From assembly GCA_964626685.1 (NCBI GenBank), contig CAZVJY010000002.1:62001-126000 (forward strand): a stretch of 64,000 nucleotides of DNA. Direction: 5' to 3'. Below the pieces are notes generated by a model. That model had not been told where the DNA came from. It did no database searches and saw only the letters and a list, made by a program, of their open reading frames with translations. The stretch's first letter is position 1, and each line of letters starts with the position of its first letter. This stretch comes from RGEC01 sp964626685 (GTDB lineage Bacteria; Bacteroidota; Bacteroidia; NS11-12g; UBA955). Of the stretch, positions 52,713 through 62,956 are shown one piece after another. Made by a program: the position numbers and the translations under genes.

Positions 52713-52716
52713 CCGT

Positions 52717-54213
<1,497 letters not shown>

Positions 54214-54217
54214 ATCC

Positions 54218-55234
54218 ATGTATAGTCTGCTGCGCTTTTTTCTTTTCATGTTCCCACCCGAGAAGGCGCACTACATGGCTATGGATTTGCTTGCCATTGG
54301 GTTGAAACTGCCTGTCATCAGGAATATCATTAAACAGCAATACCAAAGCAACACCCATCACCCCGTTGCTTTCCTGGGAATTGATTTTCCCAATCCAATT
54401 GGCTTGGCCGCAGGATTTGACAAGGATGCCAGGTGGCTGCATTTGCTGAAAAATCTGGGGTTTGGTTTTGTGGAAGTAGGAACCGTCACCCCACTGCCAC
54501 AGGATGGCAACCCCAAGCCCCGCTTGTTCCGCCTGAAAAAAGACCTGGCCCTCATCAACCGGATGGGCTTTAACAACCAAGGAATTGACGATATGGTTGC
54601 ACGCCTGAAAAACAGACCTGACGGACTCATTGTGGGAGGCAATATTGGAAAAAATAAGGTAACTCCGAACGATAAAGCCATTGACGATTACCGAATCTGT
54701 TTTGAAAAAATTTACCCATGGGTTGATTACATCGTGGTAAATGTGAGCAGCCCCAACACTCCAGGACTCCGGGAATTGCAGGAGAAGGCGTTTTTAACAA
54801 CCCTCTTCCGGGAATTACAGAATCTTAGAAACCAATACGCAACACAGAAACCCATTTTACTGAAAATAGCACCGGATTTAACCCCCGAAGCCCTTCAGGA
54901 AATTGCCGACACAGTGCAAGAATGCGGTATTGAAGGCATTATCGCCACCAATACGACCATTTCAAGAGAAGGTCTGATTTGCAGCAAAGAAATGCTGGAA
55001 GCAATTGGAGCCGGCGGATTAAGCGGGGTCCCGGTAAGGGAAAAAAGCAACGATGTGATTGCGCAATTGCGTCAAATGCTGGGCAAAGATTATCCAATTA
55101 TAGGGGTTGGTGGGATTTTCACATCCAAAGACATTCAGAAAAAAAAGACCGCAGGCGCAAATCTGTATCAGGTATATACCGGATTTGTATACCAGGGTCC
55201 GGGAATGGTAAAAGAGCTACTTTCCGGCCTTTAA
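54218..55234 (+). CDS. pyrD: dihydroorotate dehydrogenase (quinone), class 2
   Basis: A 338-residue FMN flavoprotein of de novo pyrimidine synthesis that passes electrons to the quinone pool. The membrane-associating N-terminus (YSLLRFFLFMFPPEKAHYMAMDLL) marks class 2. FMN and substrate motifs: GLAAGFDKDARWL, EVGTVTPLPQDGNPKPRLFRL, NRMGFNNQG, VNVSSPNTPGLRELQ (catalytic Ser), GGLSGVPV and VGGIFTSKD. Four bases after purH, pairing purine and pyrimidine synthesis in one probable transcript. Its stop overlaps the convergent gene by 3-4 bases. Confidence 0.96.
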   Translation: MYSLLRFFLFMFPPEKAHYMAMDLLAIGLKLPVIRNIIKQQYQSNTHHPVAFLGIDFPNPIGLAAGFDKDARWLHLLKNLGFGFVEVGTVTPLPQDGNPKPRLFRLKKDLALINRMGFNNQGIDDMVARLKNRPDGLIVGGNIGKNKVTPNDKAIDDYRICFEKIYPWVDYIVVNVSSPNTPGLRELQEKAFLTTLFRELQNLRNQYATQKPILLKIAPDLTPEALQEIADTVQECGIEGIIATNTTISREGLICSKEMLEAIGAGGLSGVPVREKSNDVIAQLRQMLGKDYPIIGVGGIFTSKDIQKKKTAGANLYQVYTGFVYQGPGMVKELLSGL

Positions 55235-55758
55235 CGAATCCGGGTGCGGTCCTCAAAGAAATTGATGTTTCCGGTATAATACCAGCCACCTTCGGCATTC
55301 CAAACCATAAACCGCAGGCAATACTGCAGTTTTCCTTTGGTAAAGTACTGTTCCACCCGTATAATCTCCGCATTTTTTGCGTTGAATGAGACAAGCAAGG
55401 TATCCCGCTTGGCCCGCTGCAGGCTGATTTTTAGTTTTCGAAGTTGCTTATAAACCTTGCTGTATGATTTATCTACCTTGTAACCATAATTCAGCCACAA
55501 ACCGCGCATAATTTGCTCCTGCAACTCGGGATTCTGTTTTCTAAGCATGCGATAGTATATAGAGTCTGTGGCGGTATATGCAAGCAATGATTGCTTCTTT
55601 CTTCCTGCCAGCATGTTCCACAGTGTGTCTGCGGCTTCGCGGTAACCGGAAAAGGATTTTCTTGGAAGTGTATCTGCTGTAAGTATGCGCTGACTGAAAG
55701 AAACATTAATCATCCACATAGTGCTGATTATTGCCATAGCCAAACGAACTTTGTGCAT
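55231..55758 (-). CDS. secreted protein of unknown function
   Basis: A 175-residue protein with a signal peptide (MHKVRLAMAIISTMWMINVSF, cleavage before SQ). The rest is a basic, helical middle (NPELQEQIMRGLWLNYGYKVDKS, KVYKQLRKLKISL) and a C-terminal beta segment with Trp/Tyr (RFMVWNAEGGWYYTGNINFFED). No sorting domain and no recognised family. It resembles the many short periplasmic proteins of Bacteroidota. The second ATG (55758) is taken as start. Confidence 0.6.
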   Translation of the reverse strand: MHKVRLAMAIISTMWMINVSFSQRILTADTLPRKSFSGYREAADTLWNMLAGRKKQSLLAYTATDSIYYRMLRKQNPELQEQIMRGLWLNYGYKVDKSYSKVYKQLRKLKISLQRAKRDTLLVSFNAKNAEIIRVEQYFTKGKLQYCLRFMVWNAEGGWYYTGNINFFEDRTRIR

Positions 55759-55785
55759 CATTGTTCAAATTAACAGTAAGTTTTC

Positions 55786-57822
55786 GTGAAAGCCAATCCC
55801 AAACACACCAATGCCCTCGTCCATGCCGGTAGTCCCTATCTTTTGCAGCATGCCCACAATCCTGTAAACTGGATTGAGTGGTATGATGCCTTATGGGAGC
55901 AGGCCCGCCGGGAAAACAAACCCGTATTAATCAGCGTGGGATACAGCGCCTGTCATTGGTGCCACGTAATGGAAAACGAGTGTTTTGAAGATGAAAAAAC
56001 CGCTGAGCTGATGAATACTTTTTTCATCAATGTGAAGGTGGACCGGGAGGAGCGCCCGGATATCGACATGGTGTACATGGATGCCTGTCAGCTGATGACA
56101 GGCCGTGGCGGATGGCCGCTCAATGTTTTTTGCCTTCCGGATGGAAGACCCGTATATGCCGGCACCTACTTCCCGATAGAAAAATGGCAGCAGGTATTGT
56201 TGCAGATACACAGTCTGTGGACCCATGACAAGGACAAAGCGCTGGAATACGCCGCAAAAGTAATGGGAGGCCTGAAAAGCATGAATGATATTCTACCGCA
56301 GTCCTCCGCTTTTTTGGGGAAATCTGATCTGCCGGATTTATATGAAAAAATGGCCGAGGGATTTGACTGGGAAGAAGGTGGAGCCAATCGGGTGCCAAAA
56401 TTTCCATTGCCCAATCAATATGATTTTTTGCTGGATTATTATCTGCAAACCGGCAATGACGAGGCGTTGGATTTCACACAACTTTCTTTGTTAAAAATGG
56501 CAAACGGGGGTATTTACGACCACCTGCGCGGCGGATTTTGCCGATACAGCACCGATGGAAAATGGTTTGCACCCCACTTCGAAAAAATGCTGTATGACAA
56601 TGCCCAGCTTATCAGTTTATACAGCCGTGCCTATGCCATTTCTGACGCTCCACTTTACAAAGAAATTGCCACAGAATGCATTCAGTTTTGTTTAAATGAG
56701 TTGTCTGACAGCAATGCCTTTTTCAGCGCATTGGATGCCGATAGTGAGGGCGTAGAGGGTAAATTCTATATATTCAGTCATGCTGAACTGGAACAGTGCC
56801 TCAGTTCAGAAGAACTTGAATTTGCCAAAACCATTTTTACCTGCACAGAAAACGGCAACTGGGAGCATGGACAAAATATTTTGCACAGACAACTGGCACC
56901 CTTGCAGGTGTTGGAAACACTTAACATCGATGTAAGTTCTTATACAGCAATGCTGAAAACCGTAAAACACAAACTTCGTGATTTTCAGGATTTGCGTCCG
57001 CGACCGGGACTTGACAACAAAATTATTACTGCCTGGAATGGACTAATGCTGAAAGCCCTGGCAGATGCCGGTTTGTATCTTAAAAATGCTGAATACATTG
57101 AACGAGCCGAGCTACTGGCCAATTGGATTCAGGAAAATCTTTGGCAAAACCAAGGGCTGTTCCGCATCCATAGCCGTGGAAAATCGTCTATATCTGCCTT
57201 TCTGGAAGACTACGCCTGTTTATCTGAGGGATTACTTTCCCTGTATTCGGCCACAGGCAAGGCTGATTATGCAAAATTTGCCAAAATACTTACAGAGCAA
57301 GCCATCCAGAAATTCCGGGATCCTGAAAATGGGGCTTTTTACTTTACCCCGGCGGATGGAGAAAACCTGATTGTGAGAAAAACCGACCTTGCCGATGATG
57401 TCATAAACAGCTCCGTTTCTGTAATGGCGCATGTGCTTTGCAAACTGGGCACTATTTTCCAAAAGCCGGGCCTAACCGCCATGGGCATGGATTTACTTGG
57501 ATTCGTTAAAAAGCAACTTATGGAATATCCGGGCTGGTACAGCAACTGGGGCCGACTGGCGCTGGCTTCTTCATCCGGCCTTATTCAGGTTTCCTGCACA
57601 GGCCCGGGTTCGCGGCACGCTGCACAAAAACTGTGCTTTGCCCTGCCCGCACATGCACAGATTTCGTTTGCTGAAAACGTCTGTGATTTACCTCAGTTTA
57701 ACGGTAAAAAAACCGACACGCTGCATGTTTATGTTTGCCTGGGAGAAACCTGCCTGGAACCAGTGCACACTGCCGAACAGGCCATTGACATGATTCAGGA
57801 TCTGATATCACTGAATCAGTGA
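55786..57822 (+). CDS. YyaL-like thioredoxin-domain protein (DUF255), GTG start
   Basis: A 678-residue protein of the YyaL/SPATA20 family. The N-terminal DUF255 thioredoxin-like domain has SPYLLQHAHNPVNW, the CxxC-type site GYSACHWCHVME, KVDREERPDID and GRGGWPLNVF. The middle and C-terminal part is an (alpha/alpha)6-barrel related to glycoside hydrolases (FCRYSTDGKWFAPHFEKMLYDNAQL, SALDADSEG, ITAWNGLMLKALA). Role unsure; proposed as a redox-linked glycosidase or dehydratase. GTG at 55786 precedes the conserved start and no ATG lies upstream in frame near it. It overlaps the convergent T9SS gene by 7 bases. Confidence 0.9.
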   Translation: MKANPKHTNALVHAGSPYLLQHAHNPVNWIEWYDALWEQARRENKPVLISVGYSACHWCHVMENECFEDEKTAELMNTFFINVKVDREERPDIDMVYMDACQLMTGRGGWPLNVFCLPDGRPVYAGTYFPIEKWQQVLLQIHSLWTHDKDKALEYAAKVMGGLKSMNDILPQSSAFLGKSDLPDLYEKMAEGFDWEEGGANRVPKFPLPNQYDFLLDYYLQTGNDEALDFTQLSLLKMANGGIYDHLRGGFCRYSTDGKWFAPHFEKMLYDNAQLISLYSRAYAISDAPLYKEIATECIQFCLNELSDSNAFFSALDADSEGVEGKFYIFSHAELEQCLSSEELEFAKTIFTCTENGNWEHGQNILHRQLAPLQVLETLNIDVSSYTAMLKTVKHKLRDFQDLRPRPGLDNKIITAWNGLMLKALADAGLYLKNAEYIERAELLANWIQENLWQNQGLFRIHSRGKSSISAFLEDYACLSEGLLSLYSATGKADYAKFAKILTEQAIQKFRDPENGAFYFTPADGENLIVRKTDLADDVINSSVSVMAHVLCKLGTIFQKPGLTAMGMDLLGFVKKQLMEYPGWYSNWGRLALASSSGLIQVSCTGPGSRHAAQKLCFALPAHAQISFAENVCDLPQFNGKKTDTLHVYVCLGETCLEPVHTAEQAIDMIQDLISLNQ

Positions 57823-59957
57823 CGAACAATGAAAGCAACCTGCTTTACCACATCTGCCCCGATACATTTAAGGTAATACACCCCGTCGGGCAGAGCAGCT
57901 GTTGAGATCATCAGGGTTGATTCGAGGGTGCTAAAATCCGCAACTACCTGTCCGGCTGAAGAAAGCATTAAAACCTGCTTATCTCCGTAAACACCTGTTT
58001 CAAGCAAGGTATATCCGTTGGCAGGATTGGGATACAGCCGCATGGTAGATTTGCGCACATTTCGGCTCTTTAGGCTCACATCCCAAAGCCTGGATTGCGT
58101 TGCCGCCAAAACATCTCTCTCTCCGTTTTGTCCACTAAGGGCCAAAAATCCTACAACCCTCATATCAATGGGCTTACCCGAAACAAAAACATCTGTACCC
58201 CTGGGTAAATACTGCGCCGTCCCCGGCATAAACTCCTTCTTCAATAATTTTGAATAGCGATAACGCATGCTAAACTCAAAACTATCTCCGGGTTTCAATA
58301 TGGGGTCATTTCCGGGGATCACGCTACCCCAGATACCTGAAGGCGAAGCAACGGGGACATTCTGGTGATAATAACCAATAAGTGGGCTTGACCTGCCTTT
58401 AAAAGTACCGGCATCAGCGATAAGATATTTGTTCGCAATTTGCTGATCATAAGCCTGTCCGTTGCCGCGTATATTGTCTTCCACCACAACGCATCCTGCC
58501 CTCACATCTTCTTTGGCCACAAAATCCAGCATCTTCACCTTCATTTTCCAGGTTAGCAGCCCCTGGGTATCCAGCACGATGTTACTTATATTAATGTCGG
58601 CCCAACGTTGGCTTTGCAAGGTTTTGCGCACTTCAGAAATCCAAACAGCCGCACCTTCAGATGCAATCTGATGGGTAGATGGCCTAACCGAACGATTGAG
58701 TATGGATGATGGGAAAGAATCCAATTTTTCATTTACCAAAGAATCTCCGGGTAGTGCCATTCCATCCAGTGTATGATGGGCAATGGCAATAAGTGTGTCC
58801 CCGAGCTGTTTTTTCATTTTTCCCACCACCGCATCGGCAGGCGGGCAATCTGCACACCAGGCACCAGTAGCATATTCCAGCAGTACTTTGTTCGATTTTG
58901 GAGCCGTTCCGGCAAAAACAGTAGTGGCAGCCACTACACTGTCATTTGCAAGATTGATTTCAGTTCCGGCGTTCACATCGCTGATCCATACTTTCACCGT
59001 TTGTCTATCGCCGGGGGCAACTGCGGCAATAGTAGACGAAGCCGTAAGTGTATCAAAGGAACCGGATGAAGGTAAAACGGATAAACCGCTGAAATTCTGG
59101 GTCTTAATAACCCCGCCATTGACCTGGTAATTTAGTTTTAGTGAGGAAACAGGCTGTGAACCTTCATTTTTAACAACCACTTTCACAGCATTGTTATTTC
59201 CCGCAAGGGTTAAAACTGGCATTTTGAATGAAACAACAGCAACATCAGTTACCGGCTGCAATCCAAAACTAAAACGGTAATAAAAATTATCTTTATAAGA
59301 CTCGCCTAAAGGCAAATTGGATACATTCGGACTACCCGCAACAACAGTGGCATTGGTAGCAGAAATCTGAATACCGGGAGTGTGTTTTGGGGAAACATAA
59401 TCGCGCACCGCTCCATGATTCATGGAAACAAGATAGATATTATGTGTACCCTCTTCCAGCACCATACTCCAGTATGTAAATGATAAACTGTCGCCGGGGG
59501 TACTCATGCTATAAAACTTTACCCAGAACTGCCTGTTGGGCGGATTGCCAAATACCTTGCAGATAACCTTATCGTTATTGCCATTGGCACCCATACCCCA
59601 AATGGTTATGGTTTTATTGGGTAAATTGTTACTGGGAAGCGTTTCCGGGCCTGTGATTGGTGCATTCGCTGCCAGTGTATCGAAGGTAAGAAAACCGGTA
59701 CTGCTAACTTTGAAATGGGTAACAGACTGTCCGGCAAAGCGAAAATCAAAGCCAATGGGTAAAGCCTGAACAGCTGAATAGGATGCCTTCACAACTGAAT
59801 CCATGATGAGTACCCAGCCACCGCCATTCTCACTAACCTGATCGTTTTCACGGTTGAGTCCGCCCGGATTGCCCTTTTGCGGCATCTGATAATGGTAAGA
59901 CTGGGCAAATGCCGAAGTGCTGAAAAACAATATTGCGGAAAGAATACCCTGTCTCAT
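57816..59957 (-). CDS. Omp28-like thioredoxin-fold protein with T9SS sorting domain
   Basis: A 713-residue secreted protein. Signal peptide (MRQGILSAILFFSTSAFA), an N-terminal beta-sandwich region (about 20-230), a CARDB-like domain (about 240-345), then an Omp28-type thioredoxin fold beginning VLLEYATGAWCADCPPAD (CxxC at about 370). A T9SS type A domain (MRLYPNPANGY ... PDGVYYLKC) closes it. The start at 59957 begins the signal peptide. Likely exported to the surface; possible disulfide role from CxxC. A short-spaced TAATTTGC motif lies just upstream. Confidence 0.82.
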   Translation of the reverse strand: MRQGILSAILFFSTSAFAQSYHYQMPQKGNPGGLNRENDQVSENGGGWVLIMDSVVKASYSAVQALPIGFDFRFAGQSVTHFKVSSTGFLTFDTLAANAPITGPETLPSNNLPNKTITIWGMGANGNNDKVICKVFGNPPNRQFWVKFYSMSTPGDSLSFTYWSMVLEEGTHNIYLVSMNHGAVRDYVSPKHTPGIQISATNATVVAGSPNVSNLPLGESYKDNFYYRFSFGLQPVTDVAVVSFKMPVLTLAGNNNAVKVVVKNEGSQPVSSLKLNYQVNGGVIKTQNFSGLSVLPSSGSFDTLTASSTIAAVAPGDRQTVKVWISDVNAGTEINLANDSVVAATTVFAGTAPKSNKVLLEYATGAWCADCPPADAVVGKMKKQLGDTLIAIAHHTLDGMALPGDSLVNEKLDSFPSSILNRSVRPSTHQIASEGAAVWISEVRKTLQSQRWADINISNIVLDTQGLLTWKMKVKMLDFVAKEDVRAGCVVVEDNIRGNGQAYDQQIANKYLIADAGTFKGRSSPLIGYYHQNVPVASPSGIWGSVIPGNDPILKPGDSFEFSMRYRYSKLLKKEFMPGTAQYLPRGTDVFVSGKPIDMRVVGFLALSGQNGERDVLAATQSRLWDVSLKSRNVRKSTMRLYPNPANGYTLLETGVYGDKQVLMLSSAGQVVADFSTLESTLMISTAALPDGVYYLKCIGADVVKQVAFIVRH

Positions 59958-60005
59958 CGTATACTGCAAATTACGGCAATAAAGCGTAGTCTGCCAATAA
60001 TCTCG

Positions 60006-61412
60006 TTAAAGGGTTTTCACTTCGTTCACCAGCTTCTGCAGACTGTCTTTGGCATCGCCAAACAGCATACCGCACTTGCTATTGTAGAACAATTCGTTTT
60101 CGATTCCTGCATAGCCGGACTTCATGCTGCGCTTCAGTACCACAATCTGTTTGGCATTTTCCACATCAAGGATAGGCATACCATAAATTGGACTGGCTGG
60201 ATCTGTTTTGGCCGCAGGATTCACAACATCGTTTGCTCCCACCACCAGCACCACGTCTGTAGTAGCAAATTCGGGATTAATGTGCTCCATTTCAACGAGT
60301 TTATCATAGCTTACGTTGCTTTCTGCCAGCAACACATTCATATGACCGGGCATACGTCCGGCAACAGGATGGATAGCGTATTTAACCTCAACGCCCTCCG
60401 ATTCAAGCAGGCCTTCCAGTTCATGCACTACGTGCTGTGCCTGCGCTACCGCCAGTCCGTAACCAGGAACCACGATTACCTTTTGGGCATACTTCATAAG
60501 GATGGCCACATCGGTTGCCTGCACTTCGCGTACGGTACCACCTGATTTACCGGAGGAGGCAACAGCCCCGGAACTTCCGCCCACCGCACCAATCAGCACA
60601 TTGGTGAGACTCCGGTTCATGGCTTTGCACATCACAATGGTAAGAATAGTTCCGGCAGAACCCACGAGCACACCACCCATCAGCATTACATTGTTGTGGT
60701 ATAAAAATCCGCCGCAGGCAGCGGCCACACCGGTAAATGAATTCAGCAATGAAATCACCACAGGCATATCGGCTCCTCCAATTGGGAACACAAACAACAA
60801 ACCATAAACAGAAGCCAGTATAATTACCAAATAAAAATACATCATGTTGCCATCGGCTGCGGCAGCCAGATTCATCCATGCGGTTCCTGCAATGGCAAGC
60901 AGCATGATGATATTGATAAACTGCTGACCCGGAAAACGAAAATCACCCAGTTTACCGCTGAGCTTGCCCCAGGCCACAATGCTGCCCACAAATGAAACTG
61001 TTCCGATAATTAGACCAGCAATAATAGCCAGGTATTCTCCTGCGGGCATGGTAGCTATGGAATCTCCCTTGAACTTCCATTCCAGCAAGGATATAAGAGC
61101 AGCACACAAACCACCCATTCCGTTAAACAAAGAGACCATTTCGGGCATAGCAGTCATCTGAACACGCCTGGCCATAAGCCATCCTACAAGGGTTCCAACG
61201 CCTATCGCTGCGGCAATCAGACCTGCGTTATTTACCAAGTGAATACCCGCTTCGCCATGTTTAAAAAACATAATTCCCAATACAGCAAACAACATACCTG
61301 CGGCCGCTACCAGATTGCCTTTGCGGGCACTGTCGGGCTTACCCATCATTTTTAATCCCACTACAAAGCCCAGTGAGCCCAGCAGAAACAGTACTTCCTG
61401 AACATGCTTCAT
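60006..61412 (-). CDS. pntB: NAD(P) transhydrogenase subunit beta
   Basis: A 468-residue inner-membrane subunit of proton-translocating transhydrogenase, which uses the proton gradient to make NADPH from NADH. The N-terminal half has about nine membrane helices (MVSLFNGMGGLCAALIS, PVVISLLNSFTGVAAACGGF). The C-terminal dIII NADP-binding domain has VVPGYGLAVAQAQHVV, HPVAGRMPGHMNVLLAE, VVLVVGANDVVNPAA and the long NADP-lid segment. Its ATG overlaps the pntA2 stop by 4 bases (ATGA). Last gene of the pntA1-pntA2-pntB operon. Confidence 0.96.
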   Translation of the reverse strand: MKHVQEVLFLLGSLGFVVGLKMMGKPDSARKGNLVAAAGMLFAVLGIMFFKHGEAGIHLVNNAGLIAAAIGVGTLVGWLMARRVQMTAMPEMVSLFNGMGGLCAALISLLEWKFKGDSIATMPAGEYLAIIAGLIIGTVSFVGSIVAWGKLSGKLGDFRFPGQQFINIIMLLAIAGTAWMNLAAAADGNMMYFYLVIILASVYGLLFVFPIGGADMPVVISLLNSFTGVAAACGGFLYHNNVMLMGGVLVGSAGTILTIVMCKAMNRSLTNVLIGAVGGSSGAVASSGKSGGTVREVQATDVAILMKYAQKVIVVPGYGLAVAQAQHVVHELEGLLESEGVEVKYAIHPVAGRMPGHMNVLLAESNVSYDKLVEMEHINPEFATTDVVLVVGANDVVNPAAKTDPASPIYGMPILDVENAKQIVVLKRSMKSGYAGIENELFYNSKCGMLFGDAKDSLQKLVNEVKTL

Positions 61413-61735
61413 GATTTGGCTCCTTTCCCTGGCTTCTTCTTAAACATTTCCAGCATGCGATCTGTAACCACAAAACCGCCGATGACATTCAGGGTTCCTA
61501 CAATAACCCCGACAAAACCTACCACAAGGCTAAACATATCATCTTCCGCAGCGTGGCCCATCACATAAATGGCCCCAATAAGCACCACCCCATGAATGGC
61601 ATTGGCACCGCTCATGAGTGGTGTATGCAGCACGCTGGGTACGTGCCCGATTAATTCAATACCCACGAAAACCATGAGTATTACTAAATATATCATGGAG
61701 ATATTTTCTCCAATGAAATTAAATATTGTATCCAT
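61409..61735 (-). CDS. pntA2: NAD(P) transhydrogenase subunit alpha 2 (membrane part)
   Basis: A 108-residue membrane subunit with three to four hydrophobic segments (YLVILMVFVGIELIG, THGVVLIGAIYVMGH-like, VVGFVGVIVGTLNVIGGFVV). It corresponds to the dIIa part of PntA when the alpha chain is split into two genes, as in Rhodospirillum-type enzymes. The conserved VLHTPLMSGANAIHG motif is clear. Gene order and overlap with pntB support it. Confidence 0.93.
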   Translation of the reverse strand: MDTIFNFIGENISMIYLVILMVFVGIELIGHVPSVLHTPLMSGANAIHGVVLIGAIYVMGHAAEDDMFSLVVGFVGVIVGTLNVIGGFVVTDRMLEMFKKKPGKGAKS

Positions 61736-61754
61736 TTGTTATTTGTTTATGGGT

Positions 61755-62861
61755 TTATCTGGATTCGTGAATTATAGTCCCTTCATGGCATATCAGGCAC
61801 CCGGAAATAATCTCATCACTGGTATTAATAACCAACTCCGATTTCGGGGCAATCAGCTTCATCAGTTCTACCAGATTTTTTGCAAACAGTTCACTCGCAT
61901 TAATGGGTAGTTCTGAGGCCATATTGGCAGCGCCTACGATGCGAACTCCATTCTGATTTACTACCTCATAAGGCTTGGTGTAAACGCAGTTACCACCCTG
62001 TTCAGCGGCCATGTCTATCAGCACCGATCCGGGCTTCATCATACCTACCTGTTCTTCGTCTACCAGAATAGGGGCTTTGCGCCCGGGGACCAGCGCTGTG
62101 GTGATAACCAGATCGGCCTGGGCCAGCGACTTATTAACTGCTTCCCGCTGTTTGGAGCGGTATTCTTCGGTTGCTTCTTTGGCATAACCGCCTTCAGAAC
62201 CCACTTCAGCGCCTTTTACTTCAATGAATTTACCCCCCAGCGATTCTACCTGCTCTTTGGTTTCAGGACGAACATCAGTGGCTTCCACCACGGCTCCCAG
62301 TCGCTTGGCTGTAGCAATGGCCTGCAAACCGGCTACACCCACCCCAAAAATCAGCACACGGGCCGGAGTGATGGTACCGGCAGCTGTCATCAGTAAAGGA
62401 AAAATCTTATCCAGGTGGCCCGCACCCTTAATCACTGCCATGTAGCCTGCGAGATTGGATTGTGAACTGAGTACATCCATTGCCTGCGCCCTGGAAATAC
62501 GAGGTATTGCATCCAGTGATATGGCTGATATCCTTTTTGCATTCAGTGCGGCAACGGTATCGGGATTGCTGCGGTGATACAGCAAACTGCAAAGCAGACA
62601 ACCTTCCGGCAAGGCAGCGATTTCATCCGCGGTGGGCGGATTGATTTTCACAACAATCTTCGCACCATTCAGCACGTCTGCACGGCTGCCAACAGAAGCA
62701 CCGGCATCTGTATATTGCTGGTCGCTAAACCAGCTGCCTGAACCGGCACCTGTTTCCATGGAAACTTCGAGCCCCTGTTTAATCCAGGCGGCTGCCACCT
62801 GAGGCGATACGGCAACCCGCTGCTCACGCTCACGGGTTTCTTTTAATATTGCAATCTTCAC
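61755..62861 (-). CDS. pntA1: NAD(P) transhydrogenase subunit alpha 1, GTG start
   Basis: A 368-residue soluble NAD(H)-binding dI domain, related to alanine dehydrogenase. Start KIAILKETREREQRVAVSP, Rossmann motif VLIFGVGVAGLQAIATAKRLGA, DVRPETKEQ, LVITTALVPGRKAPIL and MAAEQGGN are characteristic. Start codon is GTG at 62861; there is no in-frame ATG that would keep the conserved N-terminus. Followed 19 bases later by pntA2. A palindrome and a promoter lie immediately upstream. Confidence 0.96.
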   Translation of the reverse strand: MKIAILKETREREQRVAVSPQVAAAWIKQGLEVSMETGAGSGSWFSDQQYTDAGASVGSRADVLNGAKIVVKINPPTADEIAALPEGCLLCSLLYHRSNPDTVAALNAKRISAISLDAIPRISRAQAMDVLSSQSNLAGYMAVIKGAGHLDKIFPLLMTAAGTITPARVLIFGVGVAGLQAIATAKRLGAVVEATDVRPETKEQVESLGGKFIEVKGAEVGSEGGYAKEATEEYRSKQREAVNKSLAQADLVITTALVPGRKAPILVDEEQVGMMKPGSVLIDMAAEQGGNCVYTKPYEVVNQNGVRIVGAANMASELPINASELFAKNLVELMKLIAPKSELVINTSDEIISGCLICHEGTIIHESR

Positions 62862-62867
62862 AATAGT

Positions 62868-62879
62868 TGGTTATAACCA
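62868..62879. promoter_or_regulatory. 12-bp palindrome at the transcription start of the pnt operon
   Basis: TGGTTATAACCA is a perfect palindrome located 6 bases upstream of the pntA1 GTG, and overlaps the predicted +1 of the promoter at 62883-62914. The position suits a repressor operator. No obvious second copy was found in the window. Confidence 0.4.
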
Positions 62880-62882
62880 TTG

Positions 62883-62914
62883 CGAATGTAACGTTTAGCC
62901 TATGGAAAGACAAA
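62883..62914 (-). promoter_or_regulatory. promoter of the pnt operon
   Basis: Minus strand: TTTG at 62914-62911, 20-base spacer, TACATTCG at 62890-62883 (one base from TAnnTTTG; the same TTCG variant as secA). Predicted start near 62876, inside the palindrome. Confidence 0.5.
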
Positions 62915-62956
62915 CTTTGATTGATGTAAAACGCAGGATATAAAATAAAAAAAGAT

